From positions 1,240,001 through 1,304,000 of the forward strand of contig NZ_JBMSDV010000001.1 in NCBI RefSeq assembly GCF_049445855.1: a stretch of DNA of 64,000 nucleotides, read 5' to 3'. Positions 16,449 through 25,724 of the stretch are shown here, piece by piece. A program made the position numbers and the translations under genes. Under the pieces are notes generated by a model that did no database searches, was not told the DNA's origin, and was given only the letters and a program-made list of their open reading frames with translations. Every line of letters starts with the position of its first letter. Positions within the stretch are counted from its first letter, which is position 1. Source of the DNA: JAGOCV01 sp049445855 (GTDB lineage: Bacteria > Pseudomonadota > Gammaproteobacteria > Burkholderiales > Burkholderiaceae_C).

Positions 16449-17672
16449 TCAATCGCGGGGTGACGTCGGGGGCGAGATGGGCAGCGTGCTCGGGCCACCC
16501 TGAACTTCGTTCCAGCGCGACGGGTCGTCGTCGAGCACCGGCTGCTTCCTGGCGGCCGGGTCCGAGGTCATCGTCGCCAGTTGCGCGGACGCCTGGAACT
16601 GCGACGGCGCCTCGCCCATCGGCTTGTCGCTGAAGTAGAAGTCGAGCATGTCGCGCACGGGTTCGAAGAAGTGCGCGAACGATGCAGTCCGCGCTTCGCT
16701 CTCCACCGCATGCACGTTGACGAGGAAGATGAGTTCGAAGCCGTCATCGTCGAGTTCGATCTGCGGCGGATGGCCCAGCTTGTCGCCCACGAAGTACATG
16801 GCCTGTTCGTGGCTCGCACCCGGCATGAAGAGCGCAAAGCGCTGGCCACCCAGCCGCGCCACGATGTTCTTGCCGGAACTGAGGGTCTGCAGCGAACGCA
16901 GCACCTTGTCGGCGGCCTGGCGGGCAATCTTCCCGCCGTACAAGGCCTTCAGGCGCGGCAGGTCGGGAACATCCAGGAACACCAGCGTGGCGGGCAGGCC
17001 CGACTTGCGGCATTCACCCCAGAGCTCTTCGCCGTAATCGACGAAACCGTATTCGTTGAGCATGCCGCTCGAAGCGTCGACGCGACGCGACTCCAGCAGT
17101 TCGTCCGTGCGACGCAGCACGGAGCCCATGCGGATGGCGGCAGCGGCAAACACGATGAGGAAGCCGGTGCGCGCAACCACCGAGCCGAATGGCACGTCGA
17201 AGCCGGAATAGAACATGGCGCCGAGACTCGCCAGCACGCTGAAGGCCAGCAATCCCCATGCGAGACGCGCCTTGAGCAGGAAAGCGTAGAACACCATGGG
17301 GACCGTGATCCAGAAAAAGAGCTGGCTGCCGGAACCACCGACGTCGAGGCCGCCTTGCGTGACGACGAGAAAGCCCAGCAACGCATACAGCACTGCACGG
17401 ACCATGAGCTCGGACTGCTTGCGCGCAGGGCGGCGCCAACTCCATGCCGCCAGGGCCGCAGCAACCACGACATAGGCCCAGGGAAGAATCTGATCGCGGA
17501 AGCTCACCGCCACCAGCCAGGCGGTATAGAACGCAAGGCTGCCGCCGATCCACGGCTCGATCTGGCCGATGTGGCGCGGCACGCTGTCGTGCCCGCGCCT
17601 GGACCCGCGCGAAGGCAGCGGCAGCGGCGAGGTGGATGTACCCAGCAGGGAATCACCAAACGCGCTGTTCAA
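16449..17672 (-). CDS. Membrane protein with degenerate GGDEF domain
   Basis: I choose the TTG at 17672 because GGAGAG sits four bases upstream; the frame also opens at a TTG at 17684 without such a site. From 17672 the product has 407 residues. After about 40 polar residues come five or six hydrophobic segments (about 40-185), then a GGDEF-fold domain ('SSGMLNEYGFVDYGEE', 'LVFLDVPDLPRLKALYG'). The active-site loop reads GGQRF (about 275-279) instead of GGDEF/GGEEF, so diguanylate cyclase activity is unlikely. No inhibitory RxxD site is obvious. A C-terminal proline-rich tail of about 45 residues follows. It lies upstream of cqsA on the same strand and may be a c-di-GMP-blind or binding-only partner of the signalling island. 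Confidence 0.8.
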   Translation of the reverse strand: MNSAFGDSLLGTSTSPLPLPSRGSRRGHDSVPRHIGQIEPWIGGSLAFYTAWLVAVSFRDQILPWAYVVVAAALAAWSWRRPARKQSELMVRAVLYALLGFLVVTQGGLDVGGSGSQLFFWITVPMVFYAFLLKARLAWGLLAFSVLASLGAMFYSGFDVPFGSVVARTGFLIVFAAAAIRMGSVLRRTDELLESRRVDASSGMLNEYGFVDYGEELWGECRKSGLPATLVFLDVPDLPRLKALYGGKIARQAADKVLRSLQTLSSGKNIVARLGGQRFALFMPGASHEQAMYFVGDKLGHPPQIELDDDGFELIFLVNVHAVESEARTASFAHFFEPVRDMLDFYFSDKPMGEAPSQFQASAQLATMTSDPAARKQPVLDDDPSRWNEVQGGPSTLPISPPTSPRD

Positions 17673-17719
17673 GCTTCTCTCCAATATGGAACGTGGTCAT
17701 TCTTGTAGTTCCCCCAGCC

Positions 17720-17732
17720 GTCTAGTCTAGAC
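17720..17732. promoter_or_regulatory. Short palindrome upstream of GGDEF-like gene
   Basis: GTCTAG-T-CTAGAC is a perfect 6-bp inverted repeat with one central base, about 48-60 bp upstream of the chosen TTG start. It could be an operator for the GGDEF-like gene. It does not match the lux-box-like pair nearby. CTAG is generally rare in such genomes, which makes two copies in 13 bp mildly notable. Confidence 0.3.
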
Positions 17733-17818
17733 AACCTGCGCCCCTTTGGCACGCGCGTCACGCGCCGTCGTGCCATCCTTCACGAATAAACATCGCAAAC
17801 GTGGCTTATTTGGCAAGC

Positions 17819-18247
17819 TCAACCCTGCCGCCATGGCAGGCCGCGAAAACGCCAGCCGCCCTTGCGGCCGCGATGCCCCTCTTCATCGGCATCGCCTTCG
17901 AAGCCTTCGAGCACGTTGTACGCCTGGATGCCGAGCTCGGTGGCGCGCTTCGCCGCAGCGATGGAGCGCACGCCACTGCGGCACAGCAGCACGGCCTTGC
18001 CGCCTGCGGGCACCGCTGCACGGATGCCATCGTCGAAACCGGTGTTCATCGCCATGCCCGGCCACTGCTTCCATGCCAGCGCGACCGCGCCGGGCACGAA
18101 GCCGACCCACTCGCGCTCTGCGTCGCTGCGCACGTCGACCAGCACGGCTTCGCCGGACTGGACCCACTGCCATGCGAGTTGCGGCGACACATCGCCGGCA
18201 TAGCCATCGGCGGCGCGCGGCATTTCGGTTGCTGGTGAATTCGTCAT
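17819..18247 (-). CDS. Single-domain rhodanese-like protein
   Basis: A 142-residue single-domain rhodanese. The family start 'LVDVRSDAEREWVGFVPGA' (about 36-54) and the active-site loop 'LLCRSGVRSIAAA' with catalytic Cys89 are intact, so it should carry persulfide sulfur. No signal peptide is visible, hence probably cytosolic. The C-terminus after residue 115 is glycine- and arginine-rich ('EGHRGRKGGWRFRGLPWRQG'), an end seen in many betaproteobacterial homologues. The ATG at 18247 gives the expected domain length. It is divergent from the TRAP receptor gene, with 167 bp between them. Confidence 0.9.
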   Translation of the reverse strand: MTNSPATEMPRAADGYAGDVSPQLAWQWVQSGEAVLVDVRSDAEREWVGFVPGAVALAWKQWPGMAMNTGFDDGIRAAVPAGGKAVLLCRSGVRSIAAAKRATELGIQAYNVLEGFEGDADEEGHRGRKGGWRFRGLPWRQG

Positions 18248-18365
18248 GCCTGCGATTCTGCCAGCGGGACGCACGCGGATGTTGCAGCGCGCAATGACCA
18301 TCAAGGATGCATCGAACTCACCGCTTGGTGAAAACCCTCTTTCTGCGGCGCGCCCCTGCCTCAAA

Positions 18366-18393
18366 GATGCGTGTGGCTTTTCACACGCGCATC
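18366..18393. promoter_or_regulatory. Imperfect inverted repeat in the TRAP operon leader
   Basis: GATGCGTGTG and CACACGCGCATC face each other across six bases, with a two-base bulge, about 22 bp before the dctP-like ATG. It could be an operator or a hairpin in the 5' leader. The AAGAGGAG ribosome site follows directly after it. Confidence 0.35.
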
Positions 18394-18414
18394 CCAACCA
18401 AAGAGGAGACAACC

Positions 18415-19524
18415 ATGACAGAGAAAACTACCCGCCGTCGCAGCCTTCTGAAGGGCGCAGCAGTCGCGGCGGGCGCGATGTCCGCGCCGATGGTGGCGGT
18501 GGCCCAGACCACATCGTTCCGCCTGCAGAGCACCTGGCCGGCGAAGGATATCTTCCACGAGTACGCCAACGATTTCGCCAAGAAGGTGAACGACATGGCG
18601 GGTGGCCGCCTGAAGATCGAAGTGCTGCCCGCCGGCGCCGTCGTCCCGGCCTTCCAGTTGCTGGACGCCGTGAACAAGGGGACGCTCGATGCAGGCCACG
18701 GCGTGGTCGCCTACCACTACGGCAAGAACTCGGCGCTCGCGCTCTGGGGCTCCGGACCTGCTTTCGGCATGGACCCCAACATGGTGCTGTCGTGGCACTA
18801 CTACGGCGGCGGCAAGGCATTGCTGGAAGACATCTACAAGTCCATCAACATGGATGTTGTGTCCTACCTCTACGGCCCGATGCCCTGCCAGCCGCTGGGC
18901 TGGTTCAAGAAGCCGGTGGCCAATGCCGCGCAGGTGAAGGGCCTGAAGTTCCGTACGGTCGGGCTTGCGGTGGACGTGTTCACCGAAATGGGTGCGGCCG
19001 TCAATCCGCTGCCCGGCGGGGAAATCGTCCCCGCGCTGGACCGCGGCCTCATTGACGCGGCCGAGTTCAACAATGCGTCGTCCGACCGCGTGCTCGGTTT
19101 CCCTGACGTGGCCAAGAACTGCATGCTGCAGAGCTTCCACCAGTCGGGCGAACAGTTCGAAGTGCTGTTCAACAAGACCAAGTACAACGCGCTGCCGGGA
19201 GAACTCAAGTCCATCATCGACTACGCGGTGCAGGCCGCGAGCGCGGACATGAGCTGGAAGGCCATCGACCGCAACTCGAAGGACTACATCGAGCTCAAGA
19301 CCAAGGACAAGGTCAACTTCTACAAGACGCCCGACGCCATCCTGCGCACGCAGCTCGACGCCTGGGACAAGGTGATCGCCAAGAAGGCCGGTGAGAACCC
19401 GCTCTTCCAGAAGGTGCTCGATTCGCAGAAGGCCTTCGCCGAGCGCGCCGGCCAGTGGCAGAACGACTACACCGTCGATTTCAAGATGGCCTACAACCGC
19501 TACTTCTCGAAGAAGAAGGCCTGA
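18415..19524 (+). CDS. dctP: TRAP transporter solute-binding protein (DctP family)
   Basis: A 369-residue periplasmic receptor starting at an ATG with a strong AAGAGGAG site. The signal 'TRRRSLLKGAAVAAGAM' is a Tat-type twin-arginine leader. The mature part ('SFRLQSTWPAKDIFHEYAND', 'LPAGAVVPAFQLLDAVNKG', 'ALWGSGPAFGMDPN') resembles TRAP receptors for 2-oxo/monocarboxylic acids such as TakP and the FcbT1-like group. It delivers solute to the membrane pair encoded downstream. A terminator-like hairpin between it and dctQ may reduce read-through so that receptor exceeds permease. The ligand is only suggested by family resemblance. Confidence 0.93.
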   Translation: MTEKTTRRRSLLKGAAVAAGAMSAPMVAVAQTTSFRLQSTWPAKDIFHEYANDFAKKVNDMAGGRLKIEVLPAGAVVPAFQLLDAVNKGTLDAGHGVVAYHYGKNSALALWGSGPAFGMDPNMVLSWHYYGGGKALLEDIYKSINMDVVSYLYGPMPCQPLGWFKKPVANAAQVKGLKFRTVGLAVDVFTEMGAAVNPLPGGEIVPALDRGLIDAAEFNNASSDRVLGFPDVAKNCMLQSFHQSGEQFEVLFNKTKYNALPGELKSIIDYAVQAASADMSWKAIDRNSKDYIELKTKDKVNFYKTPDAILRTQLDAWDKVIAKKAGENPLFQKVLDSQKAFAERAGQWQNDYTVDFKMAYNRYFSKKKA

Positions 19525-19544
19525 CGAAGGCCTCGGCCTGACGG

Positions 19545-19577
19545 GGGCGGCTGCGCATTCGTACAGCCGCCCTTTTT
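19545..19577 (+). terminator. Rho-independent terminator/attenuator after dctP
   Basis: A 9-bp perfect stem GGGCGGCTG / CAGCCGCCC with a 10-base loop is followed immediately by TTTTT. It sits 20 bp past the dctP stop and about 43 bp before dctQ. In this position it probably sets the receptor-to-permease ratio by partial termination. Confidence 0.8.
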
Positions 19578-19619
19578 GTTGTACCTGCTGTAACCCAGTC
19601 CCTGGGCGGAAAAAACGAC

Positions 19620-20252
19620 ATGCAAAAAGTCCTGCTTGCGGTGGACCGTCTGTCCACATGGCTCGGGCAGCTGTTCTCCTGGGTCATCGTGGCCCTGACG
19701 CTGCTGATTTCGTGGGAGGTCTTCTCCCGCTACGTCCTCAATCACCCGCATGCATGGGCGCTGGACGTGCAGATCATGCTGTACGGCACGCTGTTCATGA
19801 CGGCAGGCGCCTATACGCTTTCCAAGAACGGGCACGTGCGTGGCGACGTGCTCTATGGCTTTTTCCGGCCGCGCACGCAGGCCGCCCTGGACCTGACGCT
19901 CTATATCCTGTTCTTCCTGCCGGGCGTGATCGCAATGACCTGGGCAGGCTGGAATTTCTTCGTCGATTCGGTTGCGATCCGTGAGCAGACCTTCTCTGCC
20001 GAGGCGCTGCCGATCTATCCGTTCAAGTTCATCATCCCGCTCTCGGCGGCCATCCTGCTGCTGCAGGGTTGCGTCGAGATCGTCCGTTGCGTGCTGTGCC
20101 TCAAGCTCGGTGAATGGCCGTCGCGCGAGCAGGACGTGGAAGAAGTCGACGTCGACAAGCTCAAGGCCATGGTCAACGTGAAGGACGAGGACATCGCCGC
20201 GCTGGACCGCGTGGTCGGGCAGAAAGAACTGCGCGCGGAGGCACGGTCATGA
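19620..20252 (+). CDS. dctQ: TRAP transporter small permease (DctQ family)
   Basis: A 210-residue integral membrane protein with four predicted hydrophobic helices (about residues 15-32, 47-64, 87-107 and 134-155). The family motif 'SWEVFSRYVLNHPHAWALDV' near residue 31 is clear. The C-terminal 45 residues are charged and acidic ('DVEEVDVDKLKAMVNVKDED'), longer than in most DctQ proteins, and likely cytoplasmic. Its TGA overlaps the dctM ATG by ATGA, indicating coupled synthesis of the permease pair. Confidence 0.92.
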   Translation: MQKVLLAVDRLSTWLGQLFSWVIVALTLLISWEVFSRYVLNHPHAWALDVQIMLYGTLFMTAGAYTLSKNGHVRGDVLYGFFRPRTQAALDLTLYILFFLPGVIAMTWAGWNFFVDSVAIREQTFSAEALPIYPFKFIIPLSAAILLLQGCVEIVRCVLCLKLGEWPSREQDVEEVDVDKLKAMVNVKDEDIAALDRVVGQKELRAEARS

Positions 20253-22216
20253 AGATCCGCAAGGAACTCTGGTTCGGCTTCACGCTGATGGGGCTCATCG
20301 TGGCGGCCGCCATCTTCATGCTGGTGAGCGTGCCCCAGATCACCAACGGCCACATCGGCCTGCTGATGCTGTCGCTGGTCGTCGTGGCGATCATGCTGGG
20401 CTTTCCCACCGCATTCACGCTGATGGGCATGGGCATGATCTTCACCTGGCTCGCCTATGACCGGGACATCACCAAGACGCTCGACCTGATGGTGCAGTCG
20501 GCCTTCAAGGTGATGGGCAACGACGTGCTGATCTCCATCCCGTTGTTCGTCTTCATGGGTTATCTGGTCGAGCGCGCGAACCTCATCGAGTCGCTGTTCA
20601 GGAGCATCCATCTTGCGCTGGTGCGCTTGCCGGGCGCACTCGCCGTCGCCACGCTGGTGACCTGCACGATCTTCGCGACGGCCACCGGCATCGTCGGCGC
20701 CGTGGTCACGCTGATGGGCCTGCTCGCATTGCCGACCATGCTGCGCGCGGGTTACAGCGTGCAGATGTCGGCGGGCGCCATCACGGCCGGCGGATGCCTG
20801 GGCATCCTGATCCCGCCCTCGGTGTTGCTGATCGTCTATGGTGCGACAGCCGGCGTGTCGGTGGTGCAGCTGTATGCAGGCGCGTTCTTCCCGGGCCTCA
20901 TGCTCGCGGGTCTGTACATCCTCTATGTGATCCTGATCGCGAAACTGCGGCCGTCGACGGCGCCGCCGCTCCCGGAGTCGGAACGTTTCGTGCCGTTGCC
21001 ACCGCTCACCGAGAAGATCGCGCCGTCGCACAGTGCGCGTGCGCTGCCTGCGCTGCTCTCGGCCATCAAGGGCCGACGCAACCATGAAGTGCCGATGGGT
21101 CACCTGTTCAAGCAATTGCTCATCGTGCTGCTGCCAGCCATCGTGTTCGTGCTCATGGCACTCTGGGCCCACTCGGCGTTCACGCACGTAGAGGTCGAGG
21201 AAGAAGTGGCGATGGCGCGCATGGGCGAAGAGCCGTCTCCCATGACCGAGCGCAGCAGCGGTGGACTGCAGGAGCCGCCTGCCGGGCAGGACGGCGGACT
21301 GGCCGAGCCGCCGTCCGAAGACGCGAAGGATGATGCGCTGAAGGAACCGCCCTCCGACGAGCCGAAGGAAGCCGCCGCGTCCGCCGCCGCGGGCAGCGTG
21401 CAGGAGCCCCCCGATGCCGTTCGCGACATGCCGGCTGCGAAAGAAGCGCCTCCTGCCGAGCGCGCCGCGCCCACCGGCTACTGGATCGGTGTCGGTGCCG
21501 GGGCGATCTCGCTGCTGGTGTTCTACGCACTCCTGAGCTTCACGCGGCTCGAAGTCTTCAAGATGCTGCTGTCGAGTTTCTTCCCGCTCGTCATCCTGAT
21601 TGCCGCCGTGCTCGGCTCGATCGTGCTCGGCCTCGCGACACCCACCGAGGCGGCCGCCGTCGGCGCGCTGGGCGGTGCGCTGCTCGCCGCGGCATACCGT
21701 CGGCTGAATTTCGCGGTCGTGAAGGAATCGGTTTTCCTCACTGCGAAAACGTCCGCCATGGTGTGCTGGCTGTTCGTCGGCTCCGCGATCTTCTCGGCCG
21801 CATTCGCCCTGCTCGGCGGGCAGGATCTGGTGGAGAAGTGGGTGCTGTCGATGGACCTCACGCCGGTGCAGTTCCTCGTCCTCGCGCAGGTCATCATCTT
21901 CCTGCTCGGCTGGCCGCTGGAGTGGACCGAGATCATCGTGATCTTCATGCCGATCTTCATCCCGCTGCTGGACAACTTCGGCATCGACCCGCTGTTCTTC
22001 GGGCTGCTGGTGGCGCTGAACCTGCAGACGGCCTTCCTCTCGCCACCGGTGGCGATGGCTGCGTTCTACCTGAAGGGGGTGAGCCCGCCGCATGTGACGC
22101 TCAACCAGATCTTCCTCGGGATGCTGCCGTTCATGGGCATCCAGATCGTCGCGATCGTGCTGCTTTACATCTTCCCGCAGATCGGACTCTGGCTTCCCCA
22201 GGTGCTGTACAAGTAG
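20249..22216 (+). CDS. dctM: TRAP transporter large permease (DctM family) with internal insertion
   Basis: This 655-residue permease is about 200 residues longer than the usual 425-450. The N-terminal half (1-235) has the DctM pattern 'FPTAFTLMGMGMIFTWLAYD', 'ATATGIVGAVVTLMG' and 'GGCLGILIPPSVLLIVYGA'. Residues about 312-412 are a hydrophilic Pro/Glu/Ala-rich segment with four EPP-centred repeats (near 342, 353, 366, 386), flanked by extra hydrophobic helices. The C-terminal half resumes with 'GLATPTEAAAVGALGG' and the usual end. Cation-driven uptake of an organic acid with DctP/DctQ is expected. The frame is intact across the insertion, so it is a real fusion or expansion and not a frameshift. 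Confidence 0.92.
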   Translation: MKIRKELWFGFTLMGLIVAAAIFMLVSVPQITNGHIGLLMLSLVVVAIMLGFPTAFTLMGMGMIFTWLAYDRDITKTLDLMVQSAFKVMGNDVLISIPLFVFMGYLVERANLIESLFRSIHLALVRLPGALAVATLVTCTIFATATGIVGAVVTLMGLLALPTMLRAGYSVQMSAGAITAGGCLGILIPPSVLLIVYGATAGVSVVQLYAGAFFPGLMLAGLYILYVILIAKLRPSTAPPLPESERFVPLPPLTEKIAPSHSARALPALLSAIKGRRNHEVPMGHLFKQLLIVLLPAIVFVLMALWAHSAFTHVEVEEEVAMARMGEEPSPMTERSSGGLQEPPAGQDGGLAEPPSEDAKDDALKEPPSDEPKEAAASAAAGSVQEPPDAVRDMPAAKEAPPAERAAPTGYWIGVGAGAISLLVFYALLSFTRLEVFKMLLSSFFPLVILIAAVLGSIVLGLATPTEAAAVGALGGALLAAAYRRLNFAVVKESVFLTAKTSAMVCWLFVGSAIFSAAFALLGGQDLVEKWVLSMDLTPVQFLVLAQVIIFLLGWPLEWTEIIVIFMPIFIPLLDNFGIDPLFFGLLVALNLQTAFLSPPVAMAAFYLKGVSPPHVTLNQIFLGMLPFMGIQIVAIVLLYIFPQIGLWLPQVLYK

Positions 22217-22221
22217 TAATA

Positions 22222-22243
22222 TTGACGTTTACGTAAACGTCAA
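22222..22243. promoter_or_regulatory. Perfect 22-bp palindrome upstream of icmF
   Basis: The arms TTGACGTTTAC and GTAAACGTCAA are perfect reverse complements with no spacer, centred about 65 bp before the icmF ATG and just past the dctM stop. Palindromes built on ACGT of this style are known for MerR-family LiuR regulators of branched-chain acyl-CoA catabolism; I recall the consensus only approximately. An operator for icmF fits its proposed role. No such regulator gene is in the window. Confidence 0.65.
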
Positions 22244-22297
22244 CCTTCCCCGGCCTGCGCGAGCACTGCAGGCCGGCGGCGGTGCAGGAGACAGGCC

Positions 22298-25200
22298 ATG
22301 ACCGATCTGGCAGCGGAGTACCAGGCTCTCGCGAACTATCGCCCCACGAACAAGGTGCGCTTCGTCACCGCGGCCAGCCTGTTCGACGGGCACGACGCGG
22401 CCATCAACATCATGCGGCGCATCCTGCAGGGCATGGGCGCGGAGGTCATCCACCTCGGGCACAACCGCAGCGTGGACGAAGTGGTCACGGCCGCATTGCA
22501 GGAAGATGCGCAGGGCATCGCGATCAGCAGCTACCAGGGCGGGCACGTCGAGTACTTCAAGTACATGGTGGACCTGCTCAAACAACGCGGCGGCGCGCAC
22601 ATCCAGGTGTTCGGCGGTGGCGGCGGGGTGATCGTGCCGCCGGAAATCCGCGAACTGCACGCCTACGGCGTCGCGCGCATCTACAGTCCGGAGGACGGCC
22701 AGCGCATGGGCCTGCAGGGCATGATCGGCGAGATGGTGATGCGCTGCGACAAGGACCTGTCGCCGCATGCGCCGACGGACCTGGCCCACATCCGGGGCCA
22801 TGGCGAATCGAACTGGCGCGCGCTGGCGCAACTCATCACGGTGCTCGAATCGGGCAAGGCCGATGCCGCGCTGGTGGAAAGCCTGCGCAAGGAGGCTTCG
22901 GCGCTGCGCACGCCGGTGCTCGGCATCACCGGCACGGGCGGTGCGGGCAAGTCGTCGCTGACCGACGAGCTCATCCGCCGGCTTCGGCTCGACCAGGACG
23001 ACGCGCTGCGCGTCGCCGTGATCTCCATCGACCCGTCCCGCCGCAAGAGCGGCGGTGCGTTGCTCGGCGACCGCATCCGCATGAATGCCATCTCGCCGTG
23101 GAGCGCCGGTCCGCGCGTCTTCATGCGGTCACTCGCCACACGCGACTTCGGCAGCGAGATCAGCGCGGCATTGCCCGACGTGGTGGCCGCCGCCAAGGTC
23201 GCGGGTTTCGACCTCGTCATCGTCGAGACGTCCGGCATCGGCCAGGGCGATGCGGCCATCGTGCCGCATGTGGACGTGCCGCTTTATGTGATGACGCCGG
23301 AGTTCGGGGCGGCCAGCCAGCTCGAAAAGATCGACATGCTCGACTTCGCGGAGTTCGTGGCCATCAACAAGTTCGACCGCAAGGGCGCATCCGACGCGCT
23401 GCGTGACGTGGCCAAACAGGTGCAGCGCAACCGCGAAGCGTTCACGAAGCGCCCCGAAGAGATGCCGGTGTTCGGCACCATGGCCGCACGCTTCAACGAC
23501 GACGGCGTCACCGCGCTCTACCAGGCGCTGCGCGTGCGACTCGCCGGGCTCGGTCTGAAGCTGTCCGAAGGCCGTCTACCCACGGTGGACGTGCGCCATA
23601 GCAGCAACCAGACACCGATCGTCCCGCCTGCGCGCACGCGGTATCTCGCCGAAATCAGCGACACGGTGCGCGGCTACAAGAAGCGTGCTCGCGCGCAGGC
23701 GAAGCTCGCACGTGAAATCCAACAGCTCAAGGCGGCCGCCGTGATGCTCAAGGAAGGCAAACCGGATCGCGCCCCCGCCGCCGAAGCCGTACTCGACCTG
23801 GCCGCACACCGCAAGGCCCGGCTCGACGCCGATGCGCGCGAACTGCTGGCCAACTGGCCCGACATGCAGAAGGCGTATTCGGGCGATGAGTTCGTCGTGA
23901 AGGTGCGCGACAAGGAAATCCGCACCGCGCTCACCACACGTTCGCTCTCGGGCACGGTGATCCGCAAGGTCGCACTGCCGCCCTACGAAGACGACGGCGA
24001 AATCCTCAAGTGGCTGATGCTGGACAACGTGCCGGGCAGCTACCCCTACACCGCCGGCACCTTCGCTTTCAAGCGCGAGGGTGAAGACCCCACGCGCATG
24101 TTCGCCGGCGAAGGCGATGCGTTCCGCACCAATACGCGCTTCAAGCTGCTGTCCGAAGGCATGGCGGCCAAGCGCCTGTCCACCGCGTTCGATTCGGTCA
24201 CGCTGTACGGCAACGACCCGGATCTGCGCCCGGACATCTACGGCAAGATCGGCAACTCGGGCGTGTCCATCGCCACGCTGGACGACATGAAGGTGCTCTA
24301 CAGCGGCTTCGACCTCTGCCAACCGAGCACCAGCGTGTCGATGACGATCAATGGCCCGGCCCCCAGCATCCTCGCGATGTTCATGAACACGGCCATCGAC
24401 CAGAACCTTGACAGGTTCAGGGCCGAAAAGGGCCGCGAGCCGACGGCCGAAGAAGCCGCCGACATCCGCCAATGGGTCCAGGCCAATGTGCGCGGCACCG
24501 TGCAGGCCGACATCCTGAAGGAAGACCAGGGGCAGAACACCTGCATCTTCTCGACCGAGTTCAGCCTGAAGGTGATGGGCGACATCGCGCAGTACTTCGT
24601 GCAGCACAACGTGCGCAACTTCTACTCGGTGTCGATCAGCGGCTATCACATCGCCGAGGCGGGCGCGAACCCGATCAGCCAGCTCGCGTTCACACTCTCC
24701 AACGGTTTCACGTTCGTCGAGGCGTACCTCGCGCGCGGCATGCACATCGACGACTTCGCGCCGAATCTCTCCTTCTTCTTCAGCAACGGCATGGACCCGG
24801 AATACACGGTGATGGGTCGCGTGGCGCGCCGGATCTGGGCCGTGGCGATGAAGGAGAAGTACGGCGCGAACGAACGCAGTCAGAAGCTCAAGTACCACAT
24901 CCAGACCTCGGGCCGAAGCCTGCATGCGCAGGAGATCCAGTTCAACGACATCCGCACCACGCTGCAGGCGCTGATCGCGATCTACGACAACTGCAATTCA
25001 CTGCACACCAACGCGTTCGACGAAGCCATCACCACGCCGACCGAAGACAGCGTGCGCCGCGCGATGGCCATCCAGCTCATCATCAACCGCGAATGGGGTC
25101 TGGCGAAGAACGAGAACCCCAATCAGGGCGCATTCATCATCGAAGAGCTGACGGAACTGGTGGAGGAAGCGGTGCTGGCCGAGTTCGAGCGCATCGCAGA

Positions 25201-25591
25201 ACGCGGCGGCGTGCTCGGCTCGATGGAGACCGGCTACCAACGCGGCCGCATCCAGGACGAGAGCATGCACTACGAGATGCTCAAGCACACGGGTGAGTTG
25301 CCGATCATCGGCGTCAACACCTTCCGCAATCCGCACGGCGACACGGTGGCAGAGAAGCTGGAACTCGCCCGCTCCACCGACGACGAGAAGCAGAGCCAGC
25401 TCAAGCGCTTGCACGACTTCCACGCCCGCCACGCCGACGAGGCGCCAGCGATGCTGCAGCGGCTTCAGCAGACCGTCATCGAGAACGGCAATGTGTTCGA
25501 GGTGCTGATGGACGCAGTACGCGTGTGCTCGCTCGGCCAGATCACGAATGCGCTGTTCGAGGTCGGCGGACAGTACCGGCGCAACATGTAG
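22298..25591 (+). CDS. icmF: Fused isobutyryl-CoA mutase (IcmF)
   Basis: A 1097-residue three-part enzyme. The N-terminal B12-binding domain has the cobalamin-ligand motif '[13 protein letters not shown]' (His32). The central P-loop GTPase chaperone shows '[12 protein letters not shown]' (about 209-220) and '[10 protein letters not shown]'. The C-terminal acyl-CoA mutase barrel runs from about residue 560 ('[20 protein letters not shown]', '[17 protein letters not shown]'). This domain order is specific to IcmF, which interconverts isobutyryl-CoA and n-butyryl-CoA (some also pivalyl/isovaleryl-CoA) with adenosylcobalamin. The ATG at 22298 has AGGAG upstream. Its length matches the family. Context with CoA-transferase and 3-hydroxyacyl-CoA dehydrogenase genes in the region fits short-chain acyl-CoA use. 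Confidence 0.96.
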   Translation: MTDLAAEYQALANYRPTNKVRFVTAASLFDGHDAAINIMRRILQGMGAEVIHLGHNRSVDEVVTAALQEDAQGIAISSYQGGHVEYFKYMVDLLKQRGGAHIQVFGGGGGVIVPPEIRELHAYGVARIYSPEDGQRMGLQGMIGEMVMRCDKDLSPHAPTDLAHIRGHGESNWRALAQLITVLESGKADAALVESLRKEASALRTPVLGITGTGGAGKSSLTDELIRRLRLDQDDALRVAVISIDPSRRKSGGALLGDRIRMNAISPWSAGPRVFMRSLATRDFGSEISAALPDVVAAAKVAGFDLVIVETSGIGQGDAAIVPHVDVPLYVMTPEFGAASQLEKIDMLDFAEFVAINKFDRKGASDALRDVAKQVQRNREAFTKRPEEMPVFGTMAARFNDDGVTALYQALRVRLAGLGLKLSEGRLPTVDVRHSSNQTPIVPPARTRYLAEISDTVRGYKKRARAQAKLAREIQQLKAAAVMLKEGKPDRAPAAEAVLDLAAHRKARLDADARELLANWPDMQKAYSGDEFVVKVRDKEIRTALTTRSLSGTVIRKVALPPYEDDGEILKWLMLDNVPGSYPYTAGTFAFKREGEDPTRMFAGEGDAFRTNTRFKLLSEGMAAKRLSTAFDSVTLYGNDPDLRPDIYGKIGNSGVSIATLDDMKVLYSGFDLCQPSTSVSMTINGPAPSILAMFMNTAIDQNLDRFRAEKGREPTAEEAADIRQWVQANVRGTVQADILKEDQGQNTCIFSTEFSLKVMGDIAQYFVQHNVRNFYSVSISGYHIAEAGANPISQLAFTLSNGFTFVEAYLARGMHIDDFAPNLSFFFSNGMDPEYTVMGRVARRIWAVAMKEKYGANERSQKLKYHIQTSGRSLHAQEIQFNDIRTTLQALIAIYDNCNSLHTNAFDEAITTPTEDSVRRAMAIQLIINREWGLAKNENPNQGAFIIEELTELVEEAVLAEFERIAERGGVLGSMETGYQRGRIQDESMHYEMLKHTGELPIIGVNTFRNPHGDTVAEKLELARSTDDEKQSQLKRLHDFHARHADEAPAMLQRLQQTVIENGNVFEVLMDAVRVCSLGQITNALFEVGGQYRRNM

Positions 25592-25724
25592 GCACACCCG
25601 CGTTGCCGCCACCGCTCAAATTACAGGCGGTTGCAAAAATAAGCGGGGACTTCACTTTCTTTGCGTCGCAGCGCGAACCCGGAGGAGGGCTGGTGCGTTC
25701 TCATTCACAGTAAGGAGACAAACC

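Noticed and set aside
16168..16452. 94-codon minus-strand frame upstream of cqsA
   Set aside because: It overlaps the cqsA start and the lux-box-like site, and shows no motif.
16449..17672. Active diguanylate cyclase
   Set aside because: The active-site motif is GGQRF, lacking the acidic residues required for catalysis.
11902..17672. Acyl-homoserine-lactone system
   Set aside because: No luxI-type synthase is in the window and the LuxR-type protein lacks the usual ligand residues; the synthase present is of the CqsA type.
20015..22093. 692-codon minus-strand frame under dctQ and dctM
   Set aside because: Composition is dominated by Arg, His, Gln and Asp with no motif; the opposite strand encodes well-formed TRAP permeases.
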